From CAYGJN01 sp964350135 (GTDB lineage: Bacteria; Bdellovibrionota; Bacteriovoracia; Bacteriovoracales; Bacteriovoracaceae), in the NCBI GenBank assembly GCA_964350135.1, contig CAYGJN010000071.1, positions 1-14,670 on the forward strand: a stretch of 14,670 nt of DNA, given 5' to 3'. The notes under the pieces were generated by a model that was given only the letters and a program-made list of their open reading frames with translations, had not been told where the DNA came from and ran no database searches. Positions within the stretch are counted from its first letter, which is position 1. Each line of letters begins with the position of its first letter. Positions 1 through 7,729 of this stretch are shown piece by piece. The position numbers and the translations under genes were made by a program.

Positions 1-127
1 AGATAAAGTATATTTTAAGGGGAAAGGTATGCTTTTTCCTATTTCAAAACTGATTCTTAGACCGAGGCTTAAGAAATTTATAGGTACTAAAAAAGACCAG
101 AAATCTTCTCTGAAAAATAAATCCTAA
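1..127 (+). CDS. C-terminal end of an unidentified protein (5' truncated)
   Basis: The reading frame whose codons begin at base 2 is open from the left edge to a TAA at 125-127 and encodes about 41 residues. The tail is very basic, with many Lys and Arg and a motif reading LILRPRLKKFIG. An in-frame ATG at 29 is preceded by a purine-rich stretch (AAGGGGAAAGG), so a free-standing 32-residue basic peptide is possible. Because the frame has no stop upstream of that ATG, I prefer the end of a longer gene. I do not recognise the family. It lies 36 bases before the transporter gene on the same strand. Confidence 0.45.
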   Translation, partial: DKVYFKGKGMLFPISKLILRPRLKKFIGTKKDQKSSLKNKS

Positions 128-157
128 TTTACAAGGCTTTAATAGAGTCGCTAAAAT
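128..157 (+). promoter_or_regulatory. Possible sigma-70-type promoter abutting the transporter start codon
   Basis: TTTACA (128-133) and TAAAAT (152-157) are separated by 18 bases and each is close to the consensus -35 and -10 hexamers. A transcript starting about seven bases downstream would begin at or next to the ATG at 164, giving a leaderless mRNA. This fits the lack of a good Shine-Dalgarno sequence before that ATG. In AT-rich DNA such matches also occur by chance. Confidence 0.3.
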
Positions 158-163
158 CTTAGC

Positions 164-1408
164 ATGTCCCTTATTTCTAAAAAATGCAGTTATTATTGGC
201 AAATCCTGGGACCTGGCATTATGTATGCTGGTGCTGCAGTAGGTGTTTCCCATCTTGTCCAATCCACTAGAGCAGGCGCTGATTTTGGCTGGGGCCTTGT
301 TTGGGCCGTCCTACTCGCAAATCTTATCAAATACCCATTCTTTGAACTAGGTGCTCGCTATAGTGCAAGAACTGGAAATAGTATTTTAACTGGCTATAAG
401 GAAATAGGATCATGGGCAGTCTATCTTTTTATGATTGTTTCCTTAATCACTATGTTTATTATTATTTCAGCGATTGTGGTTGTTACAGGTGGCCTTTTAA
501 TACAAGTTCTTGGTTTAGATTTAGATATTAGATGGGCATCATTAATTATTCTTTTGATAAGTACTTTGATTTTAAGTTACGAAAAGCTCTCAACTCTAAA
601 CGGTGTTATTAAAGTCATAGTTGTTCTTCTAAGCATAACAACACTTATTGCAACACTCTCATCATTTAGTTTTGCTTCTCAAACACAAGCTTTGGTATTT
701 GATATAGGTGATAAAATGCATTTGGCCTTTTTAATCGCATTAATGGGATGGATGCCGGCACCACTGGATCTAAGTGTTTGGCAATCTCAGTGGTATGTTG
801 CCAAACTTAGAGAAGAAAATACGAGAACCAATGAGAGTGATATTTTATTGGATTTTAGAATTGGCTATATCGTTACTATTATTTTGGCATTACTTTTTTT
901 AAGCTTAGGTAAAAATATGTTCTATGGAAAAGATGAAGTTTTATCAGCAACATCTGTTGGTTTTTCATCCCAGCTTATTGCTATGTATTCACTTACACTA
1001 GGTCCAAGTTTTAAACTTATTATTTCGCTAGCGGCCCTTACGACCATGATTAGCACTACACTTACTTGTATGGACGCTTTCCCACGAGTTATCAGAGAGT
1101 CATGTTTATTAGTTTTTCCAAGAACTGCGCAGTTTCAAAAGAGACTTTACCTCTTTATCTTAGCTCTTATGGGCCTAGGTTGTGCCCTGGTGTTCTTCGT
1201 AGCTCTTAATAATATGAGGGCCCTTGTAGACCTTGCTACTATTCTCTCATTTCTTTTAGCACCAGTGTTTGCAGGTCTTAATTACTGGGCATGGGCCAAG
1301 CTCAAGGAAAAAAACTCATTGTGTTTAGGTTTTAGAGTATTTTCTGGTATTTCTTTAGTAATTTTGATTATATTTTCACTAGTCTATTTAAAAACCCAAT
1401 TAATCTAA
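164..1408 (+). CDS. Divergent Nramp-superfamily membrane transporter
   Basis: This 414-residue integral membrane protein has roughly eleven hydrophobic segments and should sit in the inner membrane with the LeuT-type fold. The N-terminus aligns without gaps to Nramp/MntH transmembrane helix 1: GPG at 16-18, and an AGADFG block where MntH has AGSQFG. The helix-6 equivalent is MGWMPAPLDLSVWQS (194-208). In true Nramp metal importers helix 1 carries DPGN and helix 6 carries MPH. Here those positions read G27-V28-S29-H30 and M197-P198-A199, so the Asp, Asn and His normally associated with manganese or iron transport are absent. It therefore belongs to a divergent Nramp-like clade, and its substrate cannot be inferred. 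The ATG at 164 is chosen because the next Met (residue 20) would lose the conserved GPG. The gene is followed after 9 bases by a secreted-protein gene, probably co-transcribed. Confidence 0.8.
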   Translation: MSLISKKCSYYWQILGPGIMYAGAAVGVSHLVQSTRAGADFGWGLVWAVLLANLIKYPFFELGARYSARTGNSILTGYKEIGSWAVYLFMIVSLITMFIIISAIVVVTGGLLIQVLGLDLDIRWASLIILLISTLILSYEKLSTLNGVIKVIVVLLSITTLIATLSSFSFASQTQALVFDIGDKMHLAFLIALMGWMPAPLDLSVWQSQWYVAKLREENTRTNESDILLDFRIGYIVTIILALLFLSLGKNMFYGKDEVLSATSVGFSSQLIAMYSLTLGPSFKLIISLAALTTMISTTLTCMDAFPRVIRESCLLVFPRTAQFQKRLYLFILALMGLGCALVFFVALNNMRALVDLATILSFLLAPVFAGLNYWAWAKLKEKNSLCLGFRVFSGISLVILIIFSLVYLKTQLI

Positions 1409-1417
1409 GGAGAGATT

Positions 1418-2344
1418 ATGAGAGTTATTCTTTTTATAAGTCTTTTAACTTCAATAGCATATGCACAAAGTTGGACTGAACTATTTAAAACTCAATCAGA
1501 TAATTGTAGTAGATTTGTTGTTAAGCAAGATAATCAACTATTAGTTGGATTAAGAGGGCTTAATAATTCCTCTATAAGAGCAACAAATATAGATAGTGGT
1601 GAGTCCCACTATATAAACCTTGATCTTAAAGGTGGATTTAGAGATGCAGTAGTTTTTGAGAATCATATTTATGCACTAACTAATACAACTCTTGAAATTT
1701 TTAGTGCAGATACTTATGAGCATTTAAAGTCTCATAAGATTCTGGATTATCATGATTATCTGTATAAGCAAAATGCAATGGGTATGGGGCTTTATAATAG
1801 AAAGCTTTATATTGCTCATGGAAGGCTTGGTCTGGCCGTTTATGATATTGATACAGCCCGTACTGAAACATTAGTTGAGCTTGCTAAATTTCAAACTAAA
1901 GAATCCATGGCCGTTGATGTTGATATTATAAATGATAAAGTTTTGATTCTAATGGATAATTTCTCAATTCCAAAAGATCCAATGGCCAAACCATACTTTA
2001 GAGGAATTGTTATTTTTAATCCAAAGACTAATAAAGATGAGCATTATATAAGAGGTATAGATCCTGGAGCGATTGCTTTAGATATCAATAATGATGAGTT
2101 TATTATTAGTAACCATCCAATTCTTGTAAGGTATAGCCTGAAAGAGCTTTTAGTAAATAAAAAGCTAAAAAATAGAAAACCTGCAACTAAGATATCAGGT
2201 GTTTCAATTGGATCATATGGAAGAGGAAAGTCTTATTTTCAAGGGGATAAGATTTATATGTGTATAGCTGAAAGATTAGGACCTAGTAATTATTTTCGTC
2301 ATGGTTTTGAAGTTCCATACTCGTCTTTAAATTGGTCTAAATAG
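1418..2344 (+). CDS. Secreted protein, probable beta-propeller fold, function unknown
   Basis: This 308-residue protein starts with a clear Sec signal peptide: hydrophobic residues 4-14, with likely cleavage after AYA at 14-16. The mature part should be periplasmic or outer-membrane facing. It has short beta-rich blocks such as RKLYIAHGRLGLAVYDID, DKVLILMD and DEFIISNHPILVRYS, spaced about 40-50 residues apart. That pattern resembles blades of an NHL, WD or YVTN-type propeller, but I cannot assign a named family. Only two Cys are evident, one near residue 29 and one near the C-terminus. Translation starts at ATG 1418 behind GGAGAG, which directly follows the stop codon of the transporter gene, so the two genes are probably one transcription unit. 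Its last 8 bases overlap the end of the convergent HEAT-repeat gene. Confidence 0.7.
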   Translation: MRVILFISLLTSIAYAQSWTELFKTQSDNCSRFVVKQDNQLLVGLRGLNNSSIRATNIDSGESHYINLDLKGGFRDAVVFENHIYALTNTTLEIFSADTYEHLKSHKILDYHDYLYKQNAMGMGLYNRKLYIAHGRLGLAVYDIDTARTETLVELAKFQTKESMAVDVDIINDKVLILMDNFSIPKDPMAKPYFRGIVIFNPKTNKDEHYIRGIDPGAIALDINNDEFIISNHPILVRYSLKELLVNKKLKNRKPATKISGVSIGSYGRGKSYFQGDKIYMCIAERLGPSNYFRHGFEVPYSSLNWSK

Positions 2345-4475
2345 TTTTCTTTAATTCAATAACACGGGCGAGCTCTCTTTTTACAGTAGAGTTCGTCTCT
2401 TTGTTCAGTCTGACAACAAGTGCATCTAAGACGTCTTTACTATCAATATTCGATAGAATTTGAACTGTGGCCAGACGTACCTTCCATAATCCATAGTTTA
2501 AAGTATCAAATAATTTTAAGAGTTGGTCATTATTGAAACTTCTCTTAGTAAGAATATTAACGGCCTCTTTAAGTACATTTTTATTACTAGTTCGAAGAAA
2601 ATCAATAAGTAGACTAGTGGACTCATCTTGTTTTAATAAGCTCAAGGATTTAACAGCAGCTAAGTGAACTTTCCAGTTTGAATCAGCTTTAAGGTATCTA
2701 TATATCTCAAATGCTTTAGTACTAGGTGCTTTTGCTGCAAAATAGGCAAGGTTAATCTTAGCTTCGCGATTTGTGATTCGTTGGAGATTGCCTAAATCAA
2801 TAAGGTCTTGTTCCATAATAGTTCTTGAGTCCAAAATTAAAAAAGCTTCCTCTCTAACTCTTTGATCAAAATCAAAGGCCAATGGAAAAATTAAACTCGT
2901 AGAATTTGAGCTATTAATAGTTTTTAGATACTTTAGTGCGAGAAGCTTATCTTTGTACTGAGTAGATTTGATAATTGTCTCAAAATATCTTAACTCATCA
3001 TCGGTTAAAACTCTTGTGGCCAGATAGTGTTCAGCGGTTTCTTGAACAATTCTTGAAGCATCTGTAAGAGCTCCAATAAGAATACCTGTCCCAGCATTAT
3101 CTTTATAAAGTTCACCAATTTGAGTAATGGCCTCAAGCCTCACACCCCAATTAGTGTGATATCTAAAGCGATTCAAAAGCAATAAAGCTTCATCTGTTTT
3201 TACTCTTGCCAATAATTTTATCAACTCAATTCTCTGATCTTTATCAGAGAAACTCATTATAGATTCAAATGTTTCAAGATGCTCATTTTCTAGATTTCTA
3301 ATCTTAAGCTCTGTTAAGATTGTTGTTCTAATTTTTTGGTCTCTATTTTCCAGACCTTTTATTAAAAGGTGGGTACTTTCATTATTTTGAAGTTTATTTG
3401 ATAAAATATCGAATAAATATCTTTTATGACGAACTGAAGGGCTTTTTTTGAGTGCTTTTTGGATACCACTTATATTTTCTTCAGTAAGAGTAAAGTTTTG
3501 AGATAAACTATATGCTTCACCACTTATACTTAAGTAAATATCTCCCATAAGGGCAATAACTCGATTTTCATCCTCTTTTGTTTTTATATAATTTTCATAA
3601 ATTAGTATTCCATACTCTCGCAGTCGAAAATCAAAAAGGGCCAACGCCGCATCAAGGGCCTCTTTTCTTTCATTAGTGAAGCTATTATCTTCATAATCGA
3701 GTAATAAAACACTTGAGAGAATTTTGGTTGCGACATCTGTTGATTTCTCTAGCTCCTTGGCATAGCTAAGAATAATATCACTTGAGAAATTAGTTACTAA
3801 CCATAAAAAGTCATATTGATAATCTTCTCTTTTTTCTTGGAGGATAATATCTTTTTTATCAATTAGTATTTGTGAGACTTGTTCTTCATCAATCTCGTCA
3901 TACTCTAAAAGTACTCTTAAGCAATGATAGAGCTTTCTTGTATTGTCCGCCTGTGACATTTTTTCAGTAAGTTCATCTAATGAGTATTCTATTATTTCAG
4001 TTTGAACAATTAAATCTAATTCACCTAAGTTATAAAGCTCAATAATTTCTTCAAAACTAGTCTCTTGATCATAGAGATAAAAATCAAACTTCACTTCAAT
4101 ACTTTTATCTTCTAGTCTGGTGCGTTTTTCTACGAGTAAAAAGTAATCACCACTTGCTTGATTTAGAATTACTTGAAATCTTATTATCTGGTCATTATCT
4201 TGTGATTTAATTTCTAGTTTTTTTGTATTGTCTGTAAAAATTGAATTCAGACAGGCAGTCCCGATTCTAAGAACTCCACAATCTAGTAATTCTTCCTCTA
4301 AAGCCTCTAATACTTTTTGTTCATATAGTAGCTCCGCTCCAGGTGTAATCTTAACTTTAGAGACAAAAGATGGCAGATTGAGGACTTTTGGGTTGATACC
4401 AGCGGCCAAGATAAAATCATCTTGAGCATAAATTGTTGTTATAAAAGTTAAATAAAGGGCAAGGATCCTAATCAC
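2337..4475 (-). CDS. Large secreted HEAT-repeat protein
   Basis: This 712-residue protein has a GTG start at 4475, with GGAGA (bases 4482-4486 on this strand) six bases upstream. Residues 4-15 form a signal-peptide core, with likely cleavage after IYA (15-17), so the protein is exported. Residues of about 20-170 form a beta-containing domain I do not recognise, with two Cys in the segment reading LLDCGVLRIGTACLNSIF. The middle is acidic and helical. From about residue 350 to the C-terminus there are HEAT-type helical repeats, shown by a recurring W-[GK]-V-[RH]-L-[AE]-x-[VI] motif with Trp at 443, 601 and 664, and repeated LL/AL helix pairs ending in Asp or Glu. HEAT arrays are usually protein-binding scaffolds, so a periplasmic scaffold or adaptor is likely, with no enzymatic motif seen. 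It is the last gene of the minus-strand run and lies 71 bases after queH. Confidence 0.75.
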   Translation of the reverse strand: MIRILALYLTFITTIYAQDDFILAAGINPKVLNLPSFVSKVKITPGAELLYEQKVLEALEEELLDCGVLRIGTACLNSIFTDNTKKLEIKSQDNDQIIRFQVILNQASGDYFLLVEKRTRLEDKSIEVKFDFYLYDQETSFEEIIELYNLGELDLIVQTEIIEYSLDELTEKMSQADNTRKLYHCLRVLLEYDEIDEEQVSQILIDKKDIILQEKREDYQYDFLWLVTNFSSDIILSYAKELEKSTDVATKILSSVLLLDYEDNSFTNERKEALDAALALFDFRLREYGILIYENYIKTKEDENRVIALMGDIYLSISGEAYSLSQNFTLTEENISGIQKALKKSPSVRHKRYLFDILSNKLQNNESTHLLIKGLENRDQKIRTTILTELKIRNLENEHLETFESIMSFSDKDQRIELIKLLARVKTDEALLLLNRFRYHTNWGVRLEAITQIGELYKDNAGTGILIGALTDASRIVQETAEHYLATRVLTDDELRYFETIIKSTQYKDKLLALKYLKTINSSNSTSLIFPLAFDFDQRVREEAFLILDSRTIMEQDLIDLGNLQRITNREAKINLAYFAAKAPSTKAFEIYRYLKADSNWKVHLAAVKSLSLLKQDESTSLLIDFLRTSNKNVLKEAVNILTKRSFNNDQLLKLFDTLNYGLWKVRLATVQILSNIDSKDVLDALVVRLNKETNSTVKRELARVIELKKTI

Positions 4476-4546
4476 AATATATCTCCAGGTAATCTTATAA
4501 CTACCTAGATTCTTTTTGTATAGCTCAATGAGTTAAATGTAAGTAA

Positions 4547-5233
4547 TTATAGGCTCTTTGGGGGATTTTCTAACTTTTCCTCATAGAATGTTTCACCTAT
4601 GGCTATTTTTTCACGGCCTTGAGAATCTCTCCACTGATTGGTATCCCGAAGGGAGTAAACACAGCCACAGTATTGCTGTTGGTAGAACTCTTCTCTTTTT
4701 GCGATCTCATACATTCTGGCAGCACCGCCACCTTTTCTCCAATTGAAAGTCCAGTAGTTTACCCCTTCATAAGGGGCTGCCGCTCTAAGACCAGAGCCAT
4801 TAATTTGCTCCATGTTTTTCCATCTAGAGATCCCAAGAGAGGAGGTCATAAGATCAAAGCCATTTTCATAAGCATAGAGGGCCGTACGCTCAAATCTCAT
4901 ATCAAAACACATGGTACAACGTTTACCTCTTTCCGGTTCTTGTTCCATGCCACGGGCCCTTTCAAACCAATTATCAACATCATAATCTGCATCAACAAAT
5001 GGAATATCTAGTTTTTCACAATAACGAATATTTTCTTGTTTTCTTATTTCGTATTCACGTTTTGGATGGATATTAGGATTATAAAAAAATACTGTGGTTT
5101 CAATACCACTTTCAATCATGGCCTCAACCATCTCTCCTGCGCAAGGAGCGCAACAGCTATGAAGAAGAAGTTTCTTCTCTCCATTAGGGGTTAAGATTTT
5201 CTCATTTCTTTGAGTTTTATAATCAAATTTCAT
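4547..5233 (-). CDS. queH: Epoxyqueuosine reductase QueH
   Basis: QueH (formerly DUF208) carries out the last step of queuosine synthesis, reducing epoxyqueuosine at the tRNA wobble position 34. It is unrelated to the cobalamin enzyme QueG. The 228-residue protein is full length and shows the family's Cys motifs: HSCCAPC (Cys27, Cys28, Cys31), RCTMCFDMR (Cys106, Cys109, Asp111) and YCGCVYS (Cys189, Cys191). The family uses an iron-sulfur cluster with a neighbouring iron bound by conserved Cys and Asp. Other conserved stretches are FYNPNIHPKREYEIR (50-64) and TSSLGISRWKN (130-140). The ATG at 5233 has an AGGAT Shine-Dalgarno-like sequence upstream. The gene is 42 bases after the dehydrogenase gene on the same strand. 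Its neighbours have no evident link to tRNA modification, and I see no preQ1 riboswitch in front of it. Confidence 0.93.
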   Translation of the reverse strand: MKFDYKTQRNEKILTPNGEKKLLLHSCCAPCAGEMVEAMIESGIETTVFFYNPNIHPKREYEIRKQENIRYCEKLDIPFVDADYDVDNWFERARGMEQEPERGKRCTMCFDMRFERTALYAYENGFDLMTSSLGISRWKNMEQINGSGLRAAAPYEGVNYWTFNWRKGGGAARMYEIAKREEFYQQQYCGCVYSLRDTNQWRDSQGREKIAIGETFYEEKLENPPKSL

Positions 5234-5275
5234 AGGCGCATCCTATCATAGAAGCTCTTAGAATCAAGTGTGTAA

Positions 5276-6031
5276 CTAGACCCTCTTGGTTGCTCCTGCT
5301 TGATCAGTGGCCAAGATAATAATTTCATCAAGGTTTACATGTCTTGGGGTCTCAAGCGCATTAACAATTTGATAGGCAATATCACTGGCCTTTAAAGGGA
5401 TCATGCCAGTATAAGCTGACTTTGCTTTTTCTTTATCACCAGAAAACCTAACAAGACTAAATTCTGTTTCAACCATACCAGGGCTTATATTGATGATTCT
5501 AATATTTTGACCATAGGTTTCTTCTCTTAATGCTTTTCCAAGGGCCAGTAGTGCGTGTTTTGAAGCACAATAAACAACTCCTCCAGCATAAGCTTCATGA
5601 GAAGCAATCGAGCAAATATTTATTATATCGCCCTTTTGATTTTGCTTCATATGACTAAGAACTCTTTTAGCAATTTTAAAGGCAGAATTTACATTTGTGC
5701 TTAAAACTAAATCAAGATCACGGTCTTTAACTTTATCAAAATGATCTTTGCCTATAGCAAGGCCAGCATTATTAATAAAAATATCAACATTAAACAGAGC
5801 AGCTTTTTCCATCTTAAGAAGAGTTGATTCTTGATTGATATCACCTTCAACTAATTCAACTTGGACATCTAATTTTTTTTTAAGTACTTCTAAGCGATCT
5901 TTTCTTCGGGCCAGTAAAATAAGCTTGCAACCCTTGGATGCTAAAAACTCTGCACAAGCAGCACCAATCCCACTACTCGCACCTGTAATCAAAGCAGTTT
6001 TATTTTGAAGATCTTCTAGTTCGTAAATCAT
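5276..6031 (-). CDS. YdfG-type short-chain dehydrogenase (NADP-dependent 3-hydroxy acid dehydrogenase family)
   Basis: This is a 251-residue classical short-chain dehydrogenase/reductase, cytosolic and complete. The nucleotide-binding motif GASSGIG is at 17-23, NNAG at 87-90, Asn113, and the catalytic Ser141-Tyr154-Lys158. The Arg pair at 42-43 after the second beta strand indicates NADP(H) rather than NAD. The C-terminal half, SPGMVETEFSLVRFSGDKEKA and the later HVNLDEIIILATDQ, follows the YdfG subfamily. E. coli YdfG oxidises serine, allo-threonine and 3-hydroxyisobutyrate and reduces malonic semialdehyde. The actual substrate here is unknown. The start ATG lies two bases after the stop codon of the preceding secreted-protein gene and lacks a strong Shine-Dalgarno sequence, which suggests translational coupling. 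Confidence 0.85.
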   Translation of the reverse strand: MIYELEDLQNKTALITGASSGIGAACAEFLASKGCKLILLARRKDRLEVLKKKLDVQVELVEGDINQESTLLKMEKAALFNVDIFINNAGLAIGKDHFDKVKDRDLDLVLSTNVNSAFKIAKRVLSHMKQNQKGDIINICSIASHEAYAGGVVYCASKHALLALGKALREETYGQNIRIINISPGMVETEFSLVRFSGDKEKAKSAYTGMIPLKASDIAYQIVNALETPRHVNLDEIIILATDQAGATKRV

Positions 6032-6033
6032 GA

Positions 6034-6495
6034 TTAACTTTCTGCGATTATAAGAGTAGCGGTGGCAAGTTTTCTTTTAACCTTGCTGCTTCCTTTTGAA
6101 AGATGAGTAAAGGCCCATTTCATAGAAACTTCTATTTTACAAAGACCTGTTTCTTCCCATTTCTTAGAAACAAAAAGTCCTGCATTTTTATAGGCGCATA
6201 TATATTGCTTATGATTTTTTGTATAAACAATAGCTCCATCATCACCTAAATGAGAATCGAATTTAAGGCCATCTAGTTTAACAGGAACAATATATGTAGA
6301 TGTGTCTTTATTGCTAGAGTTAGTATCAAAAACTAATGAGATACGTGCAGCTCCAAGGTGTTCAAGAGCATCATATTGAACCTCTGTAAGATTTGTTCTG
6401 TTCTCTATAACTTTTTCTTTTAAAAGAGGTATATTGAGAGCAAAAGAGCTCATTGAAAAAATAAGTGTTGTAAGTAGTAATAAATTTCTAAACAT
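6034..6495 (-). CDS. Small secreted protein, function unknown
   Basis: This is a 153-residue protein when started at the ATG at 6495. That start is preferred because AGGGA lies five bases upstream and the resulting N-terminus is a proper signal peptide: hydrophobic residues 5-13 with likely cleavage after SFA (17-19). A longer reading from 6528 would put eleven residues in front of it. The mature part has mixed alpha/beta character, with two Cys (100 and 119) that could form a disulfide in the periplasm, and a basic C-terminal region. I do not recognise a family. It is the first gene of the minus-strand run and almost abuts the dehydrogenase gene (two-base gap), so the two are very probably co-transcribed. 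Confidence 0.65.
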   Translation of the reverse strand: MFRNLLLLTTLIFSMSSFALNIPLLKEKVIENRTNLTEVQYDALEHLGAARISLVFDTNSSNKDTSTYIVPVKLDGLKFDSHLGDDGAIVYTKNHKQYICAYKNAGLFVSKKWEETGLCKIEVSMKWAFTHLSKGSSKVKRKLATATLIIAES

Positions 6496-6685
6496 TGTAT
6501 CCCTGCAATATATTGCGCAAAATATCATAGTACAGATAAAAGTCCAGTAATTTAGATGACTTAGATAGTTTTTTCAAGAGAATTCTCTAAGTACTTAAAA
6601 AGAGGACTAATTTTGACCAATTTTTAGGTGACGAAACAGATTGTATTTGTTTAAATCCGGGCTCTTGTACCGCTGAGGAGCATCA
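6496..6685. promoter_or_regulatory. Divergent promoter region with short palindromes
   Basis: These 190 bases lie between two divergently transcribed units, so both promoters should be here. I see three perfect short palindromes: TTGCGCAA (6523-6530), AGAGAATTCTCT (6577-6588) and, directly after it, AAGTACTT (6589-6596). The last two are candidates for a regulator site. A TTGACC at 6613-6618 is a possible -35 element for the TRAP genes, but I find no good -10 at the right distance. The start of the TRAP binding-protein gene is set by GAGGAG at 6675-6680. Confidence 0.4.
6500..6504 (-). promoter_or_regulatory. Shine-Dalgarno sequence deciding the start at 6495
   Basis: AGGGA on the minus strand lies four to five bases before the ATG at 6493-6495. 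The in-frame ATG further upstream (6528) has no comparable sequence, and the longer N-terminus would spoil the signal peptide. Confidence 0.6.
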
Positions 6686-7729
6686 ATGAGCAATATTTTA
6701 AAATACATTTTAATTTTCAGTCTTTTTACCGGTTATGCTTGGTCAAAGCGGATTTTACTTAAAACTCCTATTGCTTTTAACTCAAATCTCCCAGGTCTTG
6801 GAACTACAATTGCTTATGTAAAAGAAAGAGTAGAGACGGCCAGCGGAAAAAAAATAAAGGTAAAGCTTTATGAACCAGGAAAGCTGGTTCCTCCTTTTGA
6901 AATTCTTGATGCCGTTTCAACTGGAAAGGTGAATGCTGGCTATGCCATATCGGGTTATTGGCAGGGGAAAATTCCTGCAGCAGCAATCTTTAGCTCTCTT
7001 CCATTTGGCCCAGAAGCTGGAGAGTTTTTGGCCTGGCTTAAGTTTGGTAATGGAGAGAAGCTTTACCAAAAAATGTATGATCAAGCAGGATATAAGGTAA
7101 AAGTATTCCCGTGTGGAGTTTTGCCTCCTGAAACAAGCGGTTGGTACACAAAAGAAATTAATTCTCAAAAGGATCTTAAAGGGTTGAAAATTCGCTTTTA
7201 TGGTCTTGGTGGAAAAGTAATGCAAAAACTTGGGGCAAATCCAAGTATGATTCCTGGAGGAGAAATTTTTCCGGCCTTAGAGAAAAAAGCATTAGATGCC
7301 ACTGAGTACAGCATGCCTGCGATAGATGAAAAACTAGGTTTCTATAAAGTTGCTAAGTATAATTATTTTCCTGGTTGGCATCAGCAAGCAACTGTTTTTG
7401 AACTTTTAATTAATAAGAAAACTTGGAATGAGATGGATAAATCTCAAAAGATGATTATTGAGATGGCCTGTAATGATGCTAATGCATACTCTATTGCAGA
7501 GGGGGAAGCATTACAGTTTAAGGCCATGCAAAGACTCAAGAAAAAAGGCGTTCAATTTAAGAAATGGTCTCCAGAGATGTTAGGCATTTTTGAAAAGGCC
7601 TGGTTAGAAGTCGCTGCTGATATGAAGAAACAAGATAAGTTTTTTAACGAAGTTTATACAGACCTGGAAACCTTTAGAGCTGGCTATGAGCTTTGGAAAA
7701 CAAATGCTTATCTGCCAAGAGTAAAATAG
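6686..7729 (+). CDS. dctP: TRAP transporter substrate-binding protein, TakP/DctP type
   Basis: This 347-residue periplasmic binding protein has a signal peptide (hydrophobic 8-15, likely cleavage after AWS at 18-20) and captures an organic acid for the partner membrane subunits. It belongs to the TakP-like group that binds 2-oxo acids such as pyruvate or branched-chain keto acids. Evidence is the DLKGLKIR motif ending in Arg170 (the carboxylate-binding Arg of TRAP proteins), the LGGKVMQKLGANP stretch, GEIFPALEKKALDATEYS (192-209) with Glu207-Tyr208 where TakP has a sodium-binding Glu-Trp as I recall, and the PGWH motif at 229-232. The ligand is an inference; the family also includes lactate and other hydroxy-acid binders. 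ATG 6686 is set by GAGGAG five bases upstream. The stop overlaps the start of the next gene (TAGTG). Confidence 0.88.
   Translation: MSNILKYILIFSLFTGYAWSKRILLKTPIAFNSNLPGLGTTIAYVKERVETASGKKIKVKLYEPGKLVPPFEILDAVSTGKVNAGYAISGYWQGKIPAAAIFSSLPFGPEAGEFLAWLKFGNGEKLYQKMYDQAGYKVKVFPCGVLPPETSGWYTKEINSQKDLKGLKIRFYGLGGKVMQKLGANPSMIPGGEIFPALEKKALDATEYSMPAIDEKLGFYKVAKYNYFPGWHQQATVFELLINKKTWNEMDKSQKMIIEMACNDANAYSIAEGEALQFKAMQRLKKKGVQFKKWSPEMLGIFEKAWLEVAADMKKQDKFFNEVYTDLETFRAGYELWKTNAYLPRVK

Noticed and set aside
44..262. 72-codon minus-strand open frame at the left edge
   Set aside because: It overlaps the Nramp-like N-terminus and the upstream gene's end, and its residues show no recognisable domain.
4619..5011. 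130-codon plus-strand open frame opposite queH
   Set aside because: It lies entirely antisense to a strongly supported gene, has no Shine-Dalgarno sequence and its protein looks like no family. It is a shadow of queH.
6496..6528. Upstream ATG extending the small secreted protein by eleven residues
   Set aside because: No Shine-Dalgarno sequence precedes it, and the added residues would sit in front of a well-formed signal peptide. The ATG at 6495 has AGGGA at the right distance.
7693..7728. TTG start giving 12 extra residues on dctQ
   Set aside because: The extension lies within the dctP 3' end in another frame. The GTG at 7729 gives the usual one-base stop-start overlap and a normal DctQ length.
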